A DNA stretch of 64,000 nucleotides from Roseomonas sp. KE2513 (GTDB lineage: Bacteria; Pseudomonadota; Alphaproteobacteria; Acetobacterales; Acetobacteraceae), in contig NZ_RCVR01000016.1 in the NCBI RefSeq assembly GCF_016107305.1, forward strand, positions 1 through 64,000, given 5' to 3'. The notes below the pieces were generated by a model, which was not told where the DNA came from, did not search any database, and was given only the letters and a program-made list of their open reading frames with translations. The position numbers were made by a program, and so were the translations under genes. This document shows, piece after piece, positions 32,207 through 41,214 of this stretch; position 1 is the stretch's first letter, and each line of letters opens with the position of its first letter.

Positions 32207-33781
32207 TCAGCGCGCGTCCTGCAGAATGAGGTCACTGCCCTTCTCCCCGATCATGATGACCGTGGCGTTGATGTTGCCGGAGGGGATGCGCGGCATCACC
32301 GAGGCGTCGACCACGCGCAGCCCCTCCATGCCCCGGACCCGCAACACGTCGTCCACCACGGGGCCCATGGCGCAGGTGCCGCAGGGATGCGCGCCCGTGC
32401 CGCCGCGGAGCCGCGCATGCTCCAGCCAGGCTTCGTCCGTTTCCGTACCCGGGCCGGGCAGTAGCTCCTCCGCAACGGCATCGCTCAGGGGGCTGGTCCT
32501 GAACAGACGGCGTGCCAGGCGCAGCCCGGCCACCATCGTCGCGCGGTCGCTTTCAGTGGAGAGATAGTCGGGCTGGATGGCCGGCGCCGCCTGCGGATCG
32601 GGCGAGCGGATCCGCACCCAGCCGCGGCTCTCGGGATAAGAGGGCACGGCGGCGATCGTGCAGCCGGGGAAGGGGTGGGGCGGGCGGCCCGGCGCTTCGA
32701 GGCTGAGCGCGAGGAAGTGGTACTGCACGTCCGGCATGGGCAGGTCGGGCCGGGTGCGGGCGAAAAGGCCCACCGGCCCGCCGCCCATCATCAACGGCCC
32801 GCGGCGCGCGAGATATTGCAGGCCCGCCCAGGCGCGGCGCGGCCAGGAGTGGAAGGTCTCGTTCATCGTATTCGCCTGCCGGGCACGGTAGGCCACGCGG
32901 GCGGTCAGGTGGTCCTGCAGGTTCTCGCCCACAGGCAGGTCTTGCACCACGTCGAGGCCCACGTCCCGCAGGACGGCACCGGGACCGATGCCGGAGCGCT
33001 GCAGGAGCTGCGGCGAGTTGATCGCGCCGCCGGCCAGGATCACCTCCCGCCGGGCGCGGAGCACCTGCCTCTCCGTCCCGCGCAGGACCTCGACGCCGAC
33101 GGCGCGATTTCCTTCGAGCACCACGCGGGTCACGAGCGCGCCGGTCTCCACGCGCAGGTTCCGCCGCCGCAGCACGGGGCGCAGATAGGCATTGGCCGTG
33201 CTGGCGCGCCGGTAGCCGCCCACCGCGAGCTGGTAGGCGCCGGCGCCCTCCTGCGTCGCGCCGCTGAAGTCGTCGTTGCGCGGGAAGCCCAGGGCGAGGG
33301 CGCTGCCGATGAAGGCGTCGTAGAGCGGGTGCGGCATGCGGATGTTGGAGACGGAAAGCGGGCCGCCGACGCCGTGGAACTCGTCCTCACCCCGCTCCTG
33401 GTGCTCGGCGCGGCGGAAGAAGGGCAGGACGTCCCGGTAGGACCAGCCGCGATGGCCGAGCGCGGCCCAGCCGTCGAAATCATGCCGGGCGCCGCGAACA
33501 TGGATCAGCCCGTTGATGGCCGAGGAGCCGCCGAGCACCCGGCCCCGCGGCCAGGCCACGCGGCGCCCGCCCAGCCCCGGTACCGGCTCCGTCTCGTATG
33601 ACCAGTTGTAGCGGGGGTGATAGGCGTTGCGGAAATAGCCGACGGGGATGTGCAGCCAAGGGTCGCGGCCGCGCGGCCCGGCCTCCAGCAGCAGCACGCG
33701 GTGGCGCGGATCGGCCGAGAGGCGGTTGGCGAGCACGCAGCCCGCCGAGCCGGCGCCGACGACGATGAAATCCGCCTCCAC
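32207..33781 (-). CDS. GMC-family FAD oxidoreductase (choline dehydrogenase-like)
   Basis: 524 residues. FAD motif DFIVVGAGSAGCVLANRLS at the N-terminus, the GMC signature segments WPRGRVLGGSSAINGLIHVR and GAINSPQLLQRSGIGP, and the active-site His in HPCGTCAMGP with the late Asn in SGNINATVIMIGEKG. It oxidises a primary or secondary alcohol. GTG 33781 follows the ABC ATPase stop by 2 bases, making it the last gene of a seven-gene leftward operon. The alcohol substrate is presumably derived from the compound imported by the Dpp-type transporter. Confidence 0.9.
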   Translation of the reverse strand: MEADFIVVGAGSAGCVLANRLSADPRHRVLLLEAGPRGRDPWLHIPVGYFRNAYHPRYNWSYETEPVPGLGGRRVAWPRGRVLGGSSAINGLIHVRGARHDFDGWAALGHRGWSYRDVLPFFRRAEHQERGEDEFHGVGGPLSVSNIRMPHPLYDAFIGSALALGFPRNDDFSGATQEGAGAYQLAVGGYRRASTANAYLRPVLRRRNLRVETGALVTRVVLEGNRAVGVEVLRGTERQVLRARREVILAGGAINSPQLLQRSGIGPGAVLRDVGLDVVQDLPVGENLQDHLTARVAYRARQANTMNETFHSWPRRAWAGLQYLARRGPLMMGGGPVGLFARTRPDLPMPDVQYHFLALSLEAPGRPPHPFPGCTIAAVPSYPESRGWVRIRSPDPQAAPAIQPDYLSTESDRATMVAGLRLARRLFRTSPLSDAVAEELLPGPGTETDEAWLEHARLRGGTGAHPCGTCAMGPVVDDVLRVRGMEGLRVVDASVMPRIPSGNINATVIMIGEKGSDLILQDAR

Positions 33782-33783
33782 CG

Positions 33784-35460
33784 TCAGGGCGTGACGAGGT
33801 TTGCCGCCAGGGGCGGGGGGGCGATGGCTGCCTCGGGATTGGGATCGCCGGCCAGAAGCCGGTTCCGTCGCTCCAGGGCGCGGTCCAGCCATCCCGCCGC
33901 CGTGCTGGGCTGGGAAGCGAGGAGGATCTCCGTGGTCGGGTGCCAGGGGGGCGCCAGCACCTCGTCCCGGCTGCCGGATTCAATGATGCGGCCGCGCTCC
34001 ATCACGACGATATCGTCCGCGATGCTCCGCACCACGCCCAGGTCGTGCGTGATGAAAAGGTAGGAGACGCCGCGCTCCCGCCGCAGCCGGTCGAGCAGCT
34101 TCAGGACTCCCTCGCCCACCAGCGGGTCGAGCGCGGAGGTCACCTCGTCGCAGAGGATCAGGTCCGGCTCGGCCGCCAGGGCGCGGGCGATGGCAACGCG
34201 CTGCCGCTGCCCGCCGGAGAGGGCCATGGGGCGGCGGTCCGCCAGTTCGGGGGCAAGCTCCACTGCCTCCAGCAGGGCGGCGACGCGCTGCCCCACCTCG
34301 GCGCGCGGCGGGTTGAAGTAGAACCTGATCGGGCGGCCGATGATGTCGCCAACCGTCTGGCTGGGGTTCAGCGCCGTGTCGGCCGACTGGAACACCATCT
34401 GGACGCGGCGCAGCAGGTCCCGGCTGCGCTGCTTCAGCGCGCGTGGCAGGGGTTGGCCGGCGAAGACCACCTGCCCGTCCTCGGCCGCATGAAGCCCGGC
34501 GATCACCCGGGCGAGGGTGGACTTGCCGCTGCCGGACTCCCCCACCACCGCGAGGGTGCGGCCCTTGCGCACGGTCAGGTCGATGTCGTGCAGCACGCGG
34601 AAGGGGCCGAAGCCCGCCCTCATCCCGCGCACGGTCAGGAGGGGCGGCGCCGGCGAAGGATCGCGCGGGGAGGCCGGCTGGGTGCCCACCTGCAGCAGGC
34701 TGCGGGTATAGGCCTCGCGCGGGCGCTCCACCACCTCGCGCGCCGGCCCCTCCTCCACCAGCGCGCCGCCGCGCAGCACCATGATGCGGCCCGCGACCTG
34801 GGACACGATGGCCAGGTCGTGGCTGATGTAGAGGGCCGCCGCCTGCTCTTGCCGGATGGCCTGCCGAATGGCGGCGAGCACGCCGAGCTGGGTGGTGACG
34901 TCCAGCGCCGTGGTCGGCTCGTCGAAGACGATGATCTTCGGACGGGGTGCGAGGGCCATCGCCGTCATAGCCCGCTGGAGCTGCCCGCCGGAGACCTGGT
35001 GCGGGTAGCGGTCGTAGAAGCCGGCTGGGTCGGGTAGGCCCAGGCGCCCCATCAGCTCGATGATGCGCTGACGGCGCTGGGCGGGGCCGCGGCTGTCGAA
35101 GCGGCGCAGCACCTCGTCGATCTGCGCGCCGAGGGTGAAGGAGGGATTGAAGGCCGCCGCTGCGGATTGCGCGACATAGGCGATGCCGCCGCCCCGCACC
35201 CCCCGCAGCGCGCGGGCGGAGGCGCGCAGCAGGTCTTGCCCCTGGAACAGCACCTGGCCGCGCACGGCTTGGCAGCCCGGGCGAATATGGCCCATGGCCG
35301 CGAGGCCGATCGTGGACTTGCCGGCGCCGGACTCGCCGATCAGCCCCAGCACCTCCCCGGCGTGAAGGTCCAGGCTGATGCCTCGCAGCAGCTCCGTCAC
35401 GCCGCGCTTCCCGGCGGCCTGGATGCAGAGGTCGCGGATGCGGAGAAGCGGCTCGGTCAT
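33784..35460 (-). CDS. dipeptide/oligopeptide-type ABC transporter, fused double ATPase
   Basis: 558 residues, two complete nucleotide-binding domains in tandem. Domain 1: Walker A GESGAGKST, signature VSGGQLQR, Walker B IIVFDEPT, switch His in ISHD. Domain 2: Walker A GESGSGKST, signature LSGGQRQR, Walker B LILCDEVT, ITHD. This is a DppD-DppF fusion that energises the adjacent permeases. It begins 4 bases after the DppC-like gene and ends just before the GMC gene. Substrate unknown, but the operon's enzymes argue for a small nitrogen compound rather than a nutrient peptide. Confidence 0.93.
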   Translation of the reverse strand: MTEPLLRIRDLCIQAAGKRGVTELLRGISLDLHAGEVLGLIGESGAGKSTIGLAAMGHIRPGCQAVRGQVLFQGQDLLRASARALRGVRGGGIAYVAQSAAAAFNPSFTLGAQIDEVLRRFDSRGPAQRRQRIIELMGRLGLPDPAGFYDRYPHQVSGGQLQRAMTAMALAPRPKIIVFDEPTTALDVTTQLGVLAAIRQAIRQEQAAALYISHDLAIVSQVAGRIMVLRGGALVEEGPAREVVERPREAYTRSLLQVGTQPASPRDPSPAPPLLTVRGMRAGFGPFRVLHDIDLTVRKGRTLAVVGESGSGKSTLARVIAGLHAAEDGQVVFAGQPLPRALKQRSRDLLRRVQMVFQSADTALNPSQTVGDIIGRPIRFYFNPPRAEVGQRVAALLEAVELAPELADRRPMALSGGQRQRVAIARALAAEPDLILCDEVTSALDPLVGEGVLKLLDRLRRERGVSYLFITHDLGVVRSIADDIVVMERGRIIESGSRDEVLAPPWHPTTEILLASQPSTAAGWLDRALERRNRLLAGDPNPEAAIAPPPLAANLVTP

Positions 35461-35464
35461 CCGG

Positions 35465-36298
35465 TCAGCCCCTCCGCGCGGCGCGGCGGCCGGAGGCGGC
35501 CACCAGCCAGTCCGCGATCTGGTTCACCGCCAGCGCCACCGCCGCGATGGCCGCGGCCGGCACGATGGGCGCGGGCAGGCCGAAGCCGAGGGCCGGCGCA
35601 TTCTCCCTCGCCATGCCGCCCCAATCGGCCTGGGGCGGCGGCACGCCGAGCCCGAGGAAGGAGAGGGAGGAGAGGAAGAGCAGGGCGAAGACGAAGCGCA
35701 TCGCCAGTTCCGCCACCAGCGGGACGACGGCGTTGGGCGCGATTTCCCTCGCCAGGATCCACCCGATGCCCTCGCCGCGCAGGCGGGCGGCGGTGACGAA
35801 ATCCTCGGTCATGATCTCCATGGCGAGCGCGCGGGCGAGGCGGAAGACGCGCGGGGCCTCGAACACCACCAGGACGCCGACCAGCACCGGCATGGAGTTG
35901 CCGAGCAGGGCGATCACGAGGATGGCCAGGATCAGCGGCGGCAGCGCCATGATGATGTCCATCAGCCGCGACAGCACCGTATCCATCAGGCCGCCGAGGA
36001 AGGCGGCGAGGAGGCCGAAGGCCAACCCCACCACGAAGGAGAGCACGGCCACCGCGGAGGCGAGGAAGAGGGTGAGGCGCCCGCCTTCCAACATCCGCGC
36101 CAGAAGGTCGCGTCCCAGCTGGTCCGTGCCCAGCAGGTGCTCGGCCCCGAAGGGCTCCCAAGGATCGCCCGCGAGCTCCCGCACCTCCGCCGGCACGATC
36201 CCGGGGCCGGCGAGGACGAGCAGCACCACGAAGGCCAGCACGGCGAAGGAGAGCACCACCGGCCATTGCCGGAAGGAGAGCCGCAGGGCGAGGATCAT
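35465..36298 (-). CDS. ABC transporter permease, DppC-like
   Basis: 277 residues, about six membrane helices with an N-terminal helix (LSFAVLAFVVLLVLAGPGIV) and the conserved GTDQLGRDLLARMLEGGR segment of DppC/OppC proteins. The coupling loop is visible in EDFVTAARLRGEGIGWIL. The start ATG 36298 overlaps the DppB stop as ATGA. It pairs with the DppB-like permease in the inner membrane. Confidence 0.92.
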   Translation of the reverse strand: MILALRLSFRQWPVVLSFAVLAFVVLLVLAGPGIVPAEVRELAGDPWEPFGAEHLLGTDQLGRDLLARMLEGGRLTLFLASAVAVLSFVVGLAFGLLAAFLGGLMDTVLSRLMDIIMALPPLILAILVIALLGNSMPVLVGVLVVFEAPRVFRLARALAMEIMTEDFVTAARLRGEGIGWILAREIAPNAVVPLVAELAMRFVFALLFLSSLSFLGLGVPPPQADWGGMARENAPALGFGLPAPIVPAAAIAAVALAVNQIADWLVAASGRRAARRG

Positions 36299-37248
36299 CG
36301 CGGGTGCCTCAGGCGCGGGCTGGCCAGGGCGGCCGCGATATCGGCCAGCACGTTCAGCCCGACATAGGTGGCGCCGAAGGCAAGGCCGCAGACGAGGATG
36401 ACGTTCATGTCGTGCTTGGCGACCGAGTCCACCATCCACTGGCCGAGGCCGGGATAGGTGAAGACCACCTCCGTCACCACGATGCCGACGACCATGTAGG
36501 CGAGGGCCAGCGCCACCACATTCGCGATCGGCCCAACCGCGTTCACCAGCGCGTGGCGCAGCACGATGGCGGTGCGCGATGCGCCCTTCAGCTCCGCCAT
36601 CTCGATATAGGGGCGAGAGAGGATGGAGACGACCGCGGCGCGCGTGATCCGCAGGACATAGGCCCCGATGAGGCAGCTCAGCGTCACCGCCGGCAGGAAG
36701 CAGCGGCTCAGCCGTTCCGCCAGCCCCATCTCCGGCGTGACGGAGGAGAGGACGGGGAACCAGCCGAGGTTCAGCGCGAAGACCGTGAGCAGCACGTAGC
36801 CCACGAAGAACTCCGGGAAGGAGATGGTGGCGAGCGAGCCGAGGGAGATGGCCCGGTCCAGCAGCCGATCCCGGTAAAGCGCCGCTAACAGGCCGAGCAT
36901 GATGGAGAGCGGGATGGACATGGCCGCCGCATAGCCGGCCAGGAAAAGCGTGTTCTTCGCCCGCCAGGCGAAGTCCGGTGCCACGGGGCGGCCGTTGAGG
37001 ATGGAGGTGCCGAGGTCGCCCTGCGCCGCGGCCTCCACCCAGCTGAGGAAGCGCTCGTGCACCGGCTGGTCCAGGCGCAGCGCGACGCGGAGGTTCCGCA
37101 CTGCCTCCTCCGTGACGCTCTGCCCCAGGATTGTGCGGGCGGGATCGCCAGGGATGAGCTCCACGCCCCCGAAGAGCAGCACGGCGATCACCGCAAGGGT
37201 CGCGATCCCCTCGATGGTGCGCCGTGCGATCAGCCGCGAAAGCGTCAT
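36295..37248 (-). CDS. ABC transporter permease, DppB-like
   Basis: 317 residues, six membrane helices. N-terminal GVELIPGDPARTILG and the later AELKGASRTAIVLRHALVNA coupling-loop region (EAA-type) are standard for DppB/OppB. It follows the binding-protein gene by 64 bases on the same strand and overlaps dppC by four bases. With the DppC-like protein it forms the membrane channel. Confidence 0.92.
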   Translation of the reverse strand: MTLSRLIARRTIEGIATLAVIAVLLFGGVELIPGDPARTILGQSVTEEAVRNLRVALRLDQPVHERFLSWVEAAAQGDLGTSILNGRPVAPDFAWRAKNTLFLAGYAAAMSIPLSIMLGLLAALYRDRLLDRAISLGSLATISFPEFFVGYVLLTVFALNLGWFPVLSSVTPEMGLAERLSRCFLPAVTLSCLIGAYVLRITRAAVVSILSRPYIEMAELKGASRTAIVLRHALVNAVGPIANVVALALAYMVVGIVVTEVVFTYPGLGQWMVDSVAKHDMNVILVCGLAFGATYVGLNVLADIAAALASPRLRHPR

Positions 37249-37312
37249 GCCCTGTTCCCTTCGCGGCGGATGGCGGAGGAGGAGACCCTCCGCCCCTTTC
37301 TGAGCAAGACCA

Positions 37313-38851
37313 TCAGCCCAGCCAGCAGCGCTCCGCGATGCGGCCGCCCGCCATCTCCATGTTCGGCGCGGTCAGGTCGCCGCCGAGGCTCTTCTTCGCG
37401 CCGTCGATGAAGCTGTTGAAGAGCGGGATCATCACCCCGCCGTCGTCGCGCAGCAAGGATTGGCACTCGGCGTAGAGCGCGGCGCGCTTCGCCTCGTCGA
37501 ACTCCGTGCGGGCGCGCACCAGCAGCTCGTCGAAACGCGGGTTCTTCCAGTGCCCCTCGTTCCAGACGGAGTTGGAAGCGTAACCCGTGCTCAGCATGAT
37601 GTCGGTGGTGATGCGGCCCGTCCAGTAGGACATGTGGAAGGGCTCCTTCAGCCAGATGTTGCCCCAGTAGCCATCGGGCGGCTGGCGCTCCACGCTGATG
37701 TTCATCCCGATCTTCTGCGCCTGAGCCTGCATCAGCACGGCCATGTCGATGGCGGAGGAGAAAACCGCGGTGGAGGTGTGCAGCGGAATGGTGCCGCTGA
37801 AGCCGGACTTCTGGAAGTGGAACCTTGCCTTGTCCAGGTCCATCTCGCGCTGCGGCAGGCTGGCGTGGAAGGGCAGGGCCTCCGCGATCGGATGGTCGTT
37901 GCCGAGGGAGCCGTAGCCGCGCAGGATGCGGTCCAGCAGCTCCTTGCGGTTGGTGGCCAGCTTGAAGGCCATGCGCAAGTCGGGGTTGTTGAAGGGCGCG
38001 ATATCCGTGCGCATGTTTACCGTGTAGAAGCCGTAGCCCTTGGCGATGTTCGCCTTCAGGTCCGCTGCCGCTTCCACCAGCCGCACCGTGCGCGGGTCCA
38101 GGCGGTTGATGATGTCCACCTCGCCGGCGCGCAGGGCGGATACGCGGGCAGCGTCGTCGTTGACGACGGTGATCTCGACCTCGTCCACATGCGCCCGGCC
38201 GGATTTCCAGTAATTCGCGTTCCGCGTGCCGCGGAAGCGCACGCCGGGTTCCCAGGTCTGCAGCACGTAAGGGCCCGTGCCCATGCCCTTATGGGAGTTG
38301 TCACCGTCCGGCACGATGGCGAAGTGGTAGTCCGACATCAGGTAGTGGATGTCGAGCGAGCCGGTCTTGTGGATGATCTCGATCTGGTACTTGTCGGTCT
38401 TGTTGATCGCCTCCAGGTCGCGCATCAGCGCCAGCGCGCCGGACTTGGATCCTTCGGCATTGTGGCGGCGGAGGGAGAAGACGACGTCGTCCGCCGTCAT
38501 CTCCTTCCCGTTGTGGAAGGTGACGCCCTTGCGGAGATTGAAGACCCAGCGCTTGGCGCCCGGCCCGATCTCCCAGCTCTCGGCCAGTTCCGGGATCGCC
38601 TTGCCGGTGGGATCGATTTCCACCAGCGTGTTGAACAGCGTGTAGTTCACCACCCGCTCGTTCGGCGAGGCGAAGATGGGCGAGGTGTGGTCCAGCGTGT
38701 TCGCCGTCTGCCCCACGATGCCGATGCGCAGCTTGCCACCGCGCTTCGGCGTGGCCTGCGCGCGGGCGGTGGCCGGAAGTCCCGCCGCGAGCAATCCTGC
38801 CGCACCCACCCCGAACAGGCCGCGCCGGCCGAACGCTTCGAACCCCGTCAT
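37313..38851 (-). CDS. ABC transporter substrate-binding protein, family 5 (DppA-like)
   Basis: 512 residues with a Tat-like/Sec leader (GRRGLFGVGAAGLLAAGLPATARA). The mature protein has the large family-5 fold: IVGQTANTLDHTSPIFASPN, ELAESWEIGPGAKRWVFNLR, VTFHNGKEMTADDVVFSLRR and a C-terminal NEGHWKNPRFDELLVRARTE. It is periplasmic and delivers ligand to the DppBC-type permease. Position between the Rieske oxygenase and the permeases makes it the recognition component for this pathway's substrate. Confidence 0.92.
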   Translation of the reverse strand: MTGFEAFGRRGLFGVGAAGLLAAGLPATARAQATPKRGGKLRIGIVGQTANTLDHTSPIFASPNERVVNYTLFNTLVEIDPTGKAIPELAESWEIGPGAKRWVFNLRKGVTFHNGKEMTADDVVFSLRRHNAEGSKSGALALMRDLEAINKTDKYQIEIIHKTGSLDIHYLMSDYHFAIVPDGDNSHKGMGTGPYVLQTWEPGVRFRGTRNANYWKSGRAHVDEVEITVVNDDAARVSALRAGEVDIINRLDPRTVRLVEAAADLKANIAKGYGFYTVNMRTDIAPFNNPDLRMAFKLATNRKELLDRILRGYGSLGNDHPIAEALPFHASLPQREMDLDKARFHFQKSGFSGTIPLHTSTAVFSSAIDMAVLMQAQAQKIGMNISVERQPPDGYWGNIWLKEPFHMSYWTGRITTDIMLSTGYASNSVWNEGHWKNPRFDELLVRARTEFDEAKRAALYAECQSLLRDDGGVMIPLFNSFIDGAKKSLGGDLTAPNMEMAGGRIAERCWLG

Positions 38852-38882
38852 CTCCCGGTCCTCCGTCTCACGCGTTTCGCCG

Positions 38883-40016
38883 TCAGGCGACGCGCTGGAT
38901 GCTGTGCTTCACGAAGTGCTGCAAGCCGCGTTCCAGGCGCGACATGCGGCCCGGCACGAAGGCCTCGGCGCCGGCGGCGTTCTGGAGGCTCTCGACCATC
39001 TCGAAGTCCTCCTCCAGCACCTTGTTCAGCATGCCCTGGAACTCCGTGACGATCCGCTCCTTGTCCGGCCCCATCATCACCTCGCGCGGCCAGAGCGCGT
39101 AGCCGACGAGGACCATCGTGTTCACGTCCACCGGCCAGGATGTGTAGAAGGTCATGTAGTCCGGCCGCAGGAAGGCGTTCACGTTGGGCGGCAACACGCC
39201 GGTGCGGGAGTAGCGCTCCCCCTTTTCCTCCATGGAGGGGATCCGCTTGGCGAAGCTCTTGCCATCCTTGGAGAGCGGGCCCGCGTCGTACTCGTCGATA
39301 TAGACCTGGCCGCGCGGGCGCAGGTCGTAGGCCGCGTCCGGCGTGGAGAGGAAGCGGCCGATCGTGTCCTTGTGCAGGATCTTCAGGTGGTAGAAGTCGA
39401 TGAAGTTCTCGACCATCAACTTCCAGTTGCAGTTCAGCTTCGTCTCCGTGCGCAGGCCGACATAGAGGCCGCCCATGCCGATCCAGCCGAACTTCTCCTC
39501 GAAGTCCTGGATGTACTCCGCGAAAGGCATCGGTTCCGCCGCCATGGAGACGAAGATCCAGCCGTGCCATTCGTTCAGCTGATACTCCTTCAGCCGGCAG
39601 TCGCGCCGGTCGAAGCCCTCGCTGTCCTGCATCCAGCTCGCGCCGATCAGTCGCCCGTCCAGGCCGTAGCTCCAGCCGTGATAGGGGCAGACGAAGGCGC
39701 GCTGGTTGCCCGTGCCCTTCGCGATCTCCACGCCGCGGTGCAGGCACAGGTTGGCATAGGCGCGCGCCTTGCCCTCCTTGTCCCGCACGATCAGCAGCGG
39801 CTCCTTGCCAATTCGGAAGCTGCGGAAGTCGCCGGGGTTCTCGATCTCCTCGGACCGGGCGAGCATCAGCCAGTCCTTGAGGAAGATGTTCTGAATCTCC
39901 CGCTGCAGGATGGCGGGGTCGCTATAGAGCCCTCCCGGCGCGTGGGTGGCCTGGGTGACCGGCCGGAAGGTCTCCGCATAGCTCGGGTCGGGGAGGGGAA
40001 TCTGGGTGTCGGGCAT
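38883..40016 (-). CDS. Rieske-type aromatic-ring-hydroxylating-like oxygenase, alpha subunit
   Basis: 377 residues. Rieske [2Fe-2S] ligands: Cys-x-His in NLCLHRGVE and Cys-x-x-His in CPYHGWSYG (residues about 90-115). The catalytic domain has the mononuclear iron motif NFIDFYHLKILH with the bridging Asp and two His. The bridging residue is Asp, as in ring-hydroxylating members, whereas several quaternary-ammonium-type members have Glu. No beta subunit or reductase gene is next to it. It lies between an HDAC-like amidohydrolase and the ABC importer in one leftward operon. Confidence 0.9.
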   Translation of the reverse strand: MPDTQIPLPDPSYAETFRPVTQATHAPGGLYSDPAILQREIQNIFLKDWLMLARSEEIENPGDFRSFRIGKEPLLIVRDKEGKARAYANLCLHRGVEIAKGTGNQRAFVCPYHGWSYGLDGRLIGASWMQDSEGFDRRDCRLKEYQLNEWHGWIFVSMAAEPMPFAEYIQDFEEKFGWIGMGGLYVGLRTETKLNCNWKLMVENFIDFYHLKILHKDTIGRFLSTPDAAYDLRPRGQVYIDEYDAGPLSKDGKSFAKRIPSMEEKGERYSRTGVLPPNVNAFLRPDYMTFYTSWPVDVNTMVLVGYALWPREVMMGPDKERIVTEFQGMLNKVLEEDFEMVESLQNAAGAEAFVPGRMSRLERGLQHFVKHSIQRVA

Positions 40017-40031
40017 GGGTTCCTCCGGTTC

Positions 40032-41081
40032 TCAGGCGCTCACGGGCTGGGCGGTGCGGCCGGACTGGAAGGAGCCCAGGAAGGCCGCTAGGTTCCGGCC
40101 GAGGTCGTCGCACATGTAGCCGCCCTCCTGCACCAGCACCGTGGGTAGGTCCAGCGCCGCGATTCTCGCCGCGATCCGCGCGAAGCCATCCGTGGACAGT
40201 CCCAGGAAGGCGAGCGGATCGTTCACGAAGGCGTCCAGCCCGAGTGAGACGACCAGGGCGCCCGGCCCGTAGGCGCGGATGCGGTCCAGCGCCGCATCCA
40301 GCGCGCGAATATATTCGTCATCGCCCGCGCCGCGCGGCAAGGGGAAATTCACCGTCGCGTCCGTGCCGGCGCCGGTTCCCGCCTCCTCCGCGTATCCCCA
40401 GAAGAAGGGGTAGAACTCGGCGGGGTCGCCGTGAAGGGAGACGAACTGCACGTCGCCGCGCTCCAGGAAGATGTCCTGCGTGCCGTTGCCGTGATGCACA
40501 TCGATGTCGAGGATGCTCACGCGGTCCCAGCGGTCTCGCAGGATCTCGGCGGCCGCGGCGGCGTTGTTGAGGTAGCAGAAGCCGCCGGCATAATCCGGAC
40601 CCGAATGGTGCCCGGGCGGGCGACACAGCGCATAGGCCTCCCGCTCGGCGCCGTGACGGACGGCCAGGGCGGCGGCCGCAGCCGAATGCGCGTTCCACAG
40701 CACCGCGTCCCAGGTCTGCGGTCCGATGGGGCAGGCGAGATCCGAGAGGTGATAGCCGGCCTGCCCGACCACACTGCGCGGATAGGGGCCGCGGGCGCGC
40801 CGCGGATGCGCGTTGGGCACCACCTCCGGCCCCGCATTCGGGTTCGTCGCCCAGCGCTCATGCGCCGTGCGCAGGAAGTCCACGTAGTCGGGCGTGTGCA
40901 CGCGGCGGATGTAGAGTTCGCCGCTGTCGGGCGGCTCGAGCATAGTGTGCCCCTGCTCGGCGATGCCGCTCATCAGCCGGTCGATTCGCGCGGGAACATC
41001 CGGGTTGGCGCGCACGCGGCCGGCCACCAGGAAGTTCTGCGGGTCGTGCGCTGCCTGACGGGGAGAAACATAGACGCGCAT
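40032..41081 (-). CDS. histone deacetylase-like amidohydrolase (acetylpolyamine amidohydrolase group)
   Basis: 349 residues. The zinc-dependent deacetylase motifs are intact: CRPPGHHSGPDYAGGFCYLN with the two active-site His, DIDVHHGNGTQDIF with metal ligands, a downstream SLGLDAFVNDPL Asp ligand and VQEGGYMCDDLG with the transition-state Tyr. Members of this branch remove acetyl groups from polyamines or related amides. ATG 41081 is preferred over TTG 41129 because it matches the usual N-terminus (MRVYVSPRQ). It is the first gene of the leftward operon and is divergent from a LysR regulator. Confidence 0.9.
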   Translation of the reverse strand: MRVYVSPRQAAHDPQNFLVAGRVRANPDVPARIDRLMSGIAEQGHTMLEPPDSGELYIRRVHTPDYVDFLRTAHERWATNPNAGPEVVPNAHPRRARGPYPRSVVGQAGYHLSDLACPIGPQTWDAVLWNAHSAAAAALAVRHGAEREAYALCRPPGHHSGPDYAGGFCYLNNAAAAAEILRDRWDRVSILDIDVHHGNGTQDIFLERGDVQFVSLHGDPAEFYPFFWGYAEEAGTGAGTDATVNFPLPRGAGDDEYIRALDAALDRIRAYGPGALVVSLGLDAFVNDPLAFLGLSTDGFARIAARIAALDLPTVLVQEGGYMCDDLGRNLAAFLGSFQSGRTAQPVSA

Positions 41082-41178
41082 GCCGGGCACCGCGCTCCTT
41101 GTGAGGTCGTTGGCCAAGTCGATGGACAATCCTGGCGTTGCGTGGAACCATAGATCAAATAGAGATTGGGGATGAGAG

Positions 41179-41191
41179 CATCAGTCTGATG
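41179..41191. promoter_or_regulatory. 13-bp palindrome, candidate LysR-regulator site
   Basis: CATCAG-T-CTGATG is a perfect inverted repeat in the 133-base divergent region between the amidohydrolase operon (start 41081) and the LysR gene. LysR proteins typically bind such partial palindromes in divergent promoters. The site is only about 24 bases before the chosen LysR start, so autoregulation is possible. Confidence 0.35.
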
Positions 41192-41214
41192 AATGCTTGT
41201 CCGCAGTGCCCGCC